Positions 63,054 to 64,000 of a stretch of DNA of 64,000 bases are shown here, in pieces. The first letter of the stretch is position 1. Every line of letters begins with the position of its first letter. The stretch covers positions 744,001 through 808,000 of the forward strand of contig NZ_JBMVQY010000001.1 of assembly GCF_049537125.1 (NCBI RefSeq). The letters run 5' to 3'. A model generated the notes under the pieces. That model did no database searches and was not told the origin of the DNA. It saw only the letters and a program-made list of their open reading frames with translations. Origin of the DNA: Limisphaera sp026417315. Lineage in GTDB: Bacteria > Verrucomicrobiota > Verrucomicrobiia > Limisphaerales > Limisphaeraceae. Made by a program: the position numbers and the translations under genes.

Positions 63054-63419
63054 CTACTCATAGGGACTGGGCTGGGCCGGAGGCGCAGGAGGCGCGGCGT
63101 GGGCTGCTCGCACCCGCTCGATCAAGTTGGACCGCGCCGCCGCCGGATCCCGCCATTCCCGCTCGACCACCTGCATCGCCACGTCCACGGGCAGCCGAAC
63201 GATGCCCTTGTCCCGGTTGATCCATGCGGGCGTCGTGAGGACCTGATGCGCCGTGGCCCGCACCTCTTCCAAGGCCTTGTACCGCTCCGCCACGCGCTCG
63301 GCGTTCAAGGGCGGCGGCGTCATCACGCGACGCGTGGCCCACACCATGACCGCCACCACGCCCAGCGCCACCACGGCCGCCAGGACGTAGCTCCAGAAGC
63401 CTCGACCGTTCCCCATCAT
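63054..63419 (-). CDS. small membrane protein of the ACIII operon
   Basis: A 121-residue protein with one N-terminal helix (YVLAAVVALGVVAVMVWATR) and a periplasmic helical domain with INRDKGIVRLPVDVAMQVVE. Short proteins with this tail pattern (W-x-(N/D)-x-x-x-G-(I/V)-V-R-(I/L)-P-(I/V)) recur in alternative complex III clusters of Verrucomicrobia and Bacteroidetes, to my recollection. Start codons at 63419 or 63416 overlap the ActF stop (ATGA), so translation is coupled. Its function is unknown; an assembly or docking role between ACIII and downstream cytochromes is possible. Confidence 0.8.
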   Translation of the reverse strand: MMGNGRGFWSYVLAAVVALGVVAVMVWATRRVMTPPPLNAERVAERYKALEEVRATAHQVLTTPAWINRDKGIVRLPVDVAMQVVEREWRDPAAARSNLIERVRAAHAAPPAPPAQPSPYE

Positions 63420-64000
63420 GACGCACCTCGTTCCGTCGCCGGGGGCGCATCCGGCAGATCATCCACCTGATCCAGCTCGCCCCCGGAAATCTGCGTGGGC
63501 ACCGGGTGATACATCCCCATCGCCTCGATCAGCCGGGGATCCTTGACCGGATAGGGAGCCGCCGACGCGTACTTCGCCAGGTACACCTTCGCGAGCAAAC
63601 CGCCCATGAACGCCCAGCAGCCCAGGGGCAGCCACAACCACCGCAGCGGCGGGCCCTCCGGATGGATCACCGGATAAATGTTGAAGCCCAGGTCCACCCA
63701 GTGCATCAGCCAGGCCCACACCATCAACGGCGCCATCAGCCACCATTGACTCTTGGCGTCAATTCGCAGCAACGCCAGGAACGGCAGAAAGAAGTGGCCA
63801 AAGATGATCACCAGCCCCACGTAGAACCAGCCGCCCCGTTCGCGGATCACGTACCAGAAGGTCTCTTCCGGAATGTTCGCGTTCCAGATGATGAAGTACT
63901 GGCTGAAGTGGATGTAGGCGTAAAAGACCGTGAAGGCAAAGATCAACGTGCCGAGGAAGTAGAACTGATGATCGTGGAGCACATGCGTCAAAACGCGCTG
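63416..64000 (-). CDS. alternative complex III subunit ActF, partial (5' end outside window)
   Basis: ACIII oxidises quinol and reduces periplasmic cytochromes. The visible 194 residues are the C-terminal half of an NrfD-like ActF (or ActC-type) subunit. The sequence FAFTVFYAYIHFSQYFIIWN is followed by ANIPEETFWYVIRERGGW, GHFFLPFLALLRIDAKSQWW and HWVDLGFNIYPVIHPEGPPL, all matching the ActF C-terminal helices and loops that I recognise. The reading frame continues to the last base of the window. It is followed by the small membrane protein gene with a 4-base overlap. Confidence 0.9.
   Translation of the reverse strand, partial: QRVLTHVLHDHQFYFLGTLIFAFTVFYAYIHFSQYFIIWNANIPEETFWYVIRERGGWFYVGLVIIFGHFFLPFLALLRIDAKSQWWLMAPLMVWAWLMHWVDLGFNIYPVIHPEGPPLRWLWLPLGCWAFMGGLLAKVYLAKYASAAPYPVKDPRLIEAMGMYHPVPTQISGGELDQVDDLPDAPPATERGAS

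Noticed and set aside
1..64000. tRNA, rRNA, CRISPR array or intact insertion sequence
   Set aside because: I looked for T-loop sequences (GGTTCGA-type, both strands), evenly spaced direct repeats and transposase motifs in the gaps and saw none; a scan with tRNAscan-SE, Infernal and ISfinder would be decisive.

Overview
This 64 kb window is a GC-rich bacterial chromosome segment that most likely comes from the Verrucomicrobiota (Limisphaera/Pedosphaera side). The grounds are: prepilin-type proteins ending in a SNFAFIDGSVRF-type motif; a very large secreted protein built from lamin-tail (LTD), CotH-kinase and PA14 modules; an alternative complex III (ActF) gene with its usual small partner; many small coiled-coil membrane proteins; and CCGCCGAC-GGAA-GTCGGCGG and CCCTGAAAGGGCG hairpin repeats. 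dnaA lies at the left edge, so the window may start at the conventional chromosome origin. I see no rRNA, tRNA, CRISPR array, intact transposase or prophage.

Layout. 0.4-4.6 kb: dnaA, a coiled-coil membrane protein followed by a 52-residue lipoprotein-like microprotein, a rhodanese and an EamA exporter. 4.7-11.5 kb: secreted proteins (LamG plus HExxH metallopeptidase; DUF5060/collagen-binding glycosidase-like protein; an unknown secreted protein). 11.5-15.5 kb: gene-poor stretch with two small genes and hairpin repeats. 15.5-17.6 kb: three small membrane/coiled-coil proteins and a DNA alkyltransferase. 17.7-21.9 kb: homodimeric pyruvate dehydrogenase E1 divergent from a lipoate ligase, then MsrB. 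21.9-25.7 kb: a minus-strand operon with 4-bp overlaps (DHDPS/NanA-like aldolase, DUF3748 protein, sodium:solute symporter). 26-34.4 kb: purB, a class I fumarase subunit, lysS, ftsK and an acyl-CoA ligase. 34.8-37.3 kb: two divergent genes whose start codons share one CATG, DUF1638, and a probable structured RNA with a pseudoknot and an intrinsic terminator. 37.6-46.4 kb: mpl, metF with an HD gene, ilvN/ilvC, a repeat-filled gap, an alcohol dehydrogenase coupled to an RlmI-like methyltransferase. 46.5-59.7 kb: the 3206-residue secreted protein and a divergent SNF2 helicase. 60-64 kb: a tightly coupled respiratory operon running from ActF through a small membrane protein, a cbb3 subunit I homologue, a CcoO-like cytochrome and a cytochrome c.

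The two most interesting items are: (1) the cbb3-oxidase subunit I homologue at 61575-63029. By eye alignment it has lost all six heme/CuB histidines and the cross-linked tyrosine, yet it sits in an intact ACIII operon with two heme-c proteins. (2) the 37144-37320 RNA candidate: an 11-bp plus 9-bp H-type pseudoknot, a closing 7-bp helix and a 10-bp terminator hairpin with a T-rich tail. Start sites were often moved inside longer open frames on the basis of signal peptides, Shine-Dalgarno sequences or family length. All functional names rest on motifs read by eye, not on database searches.
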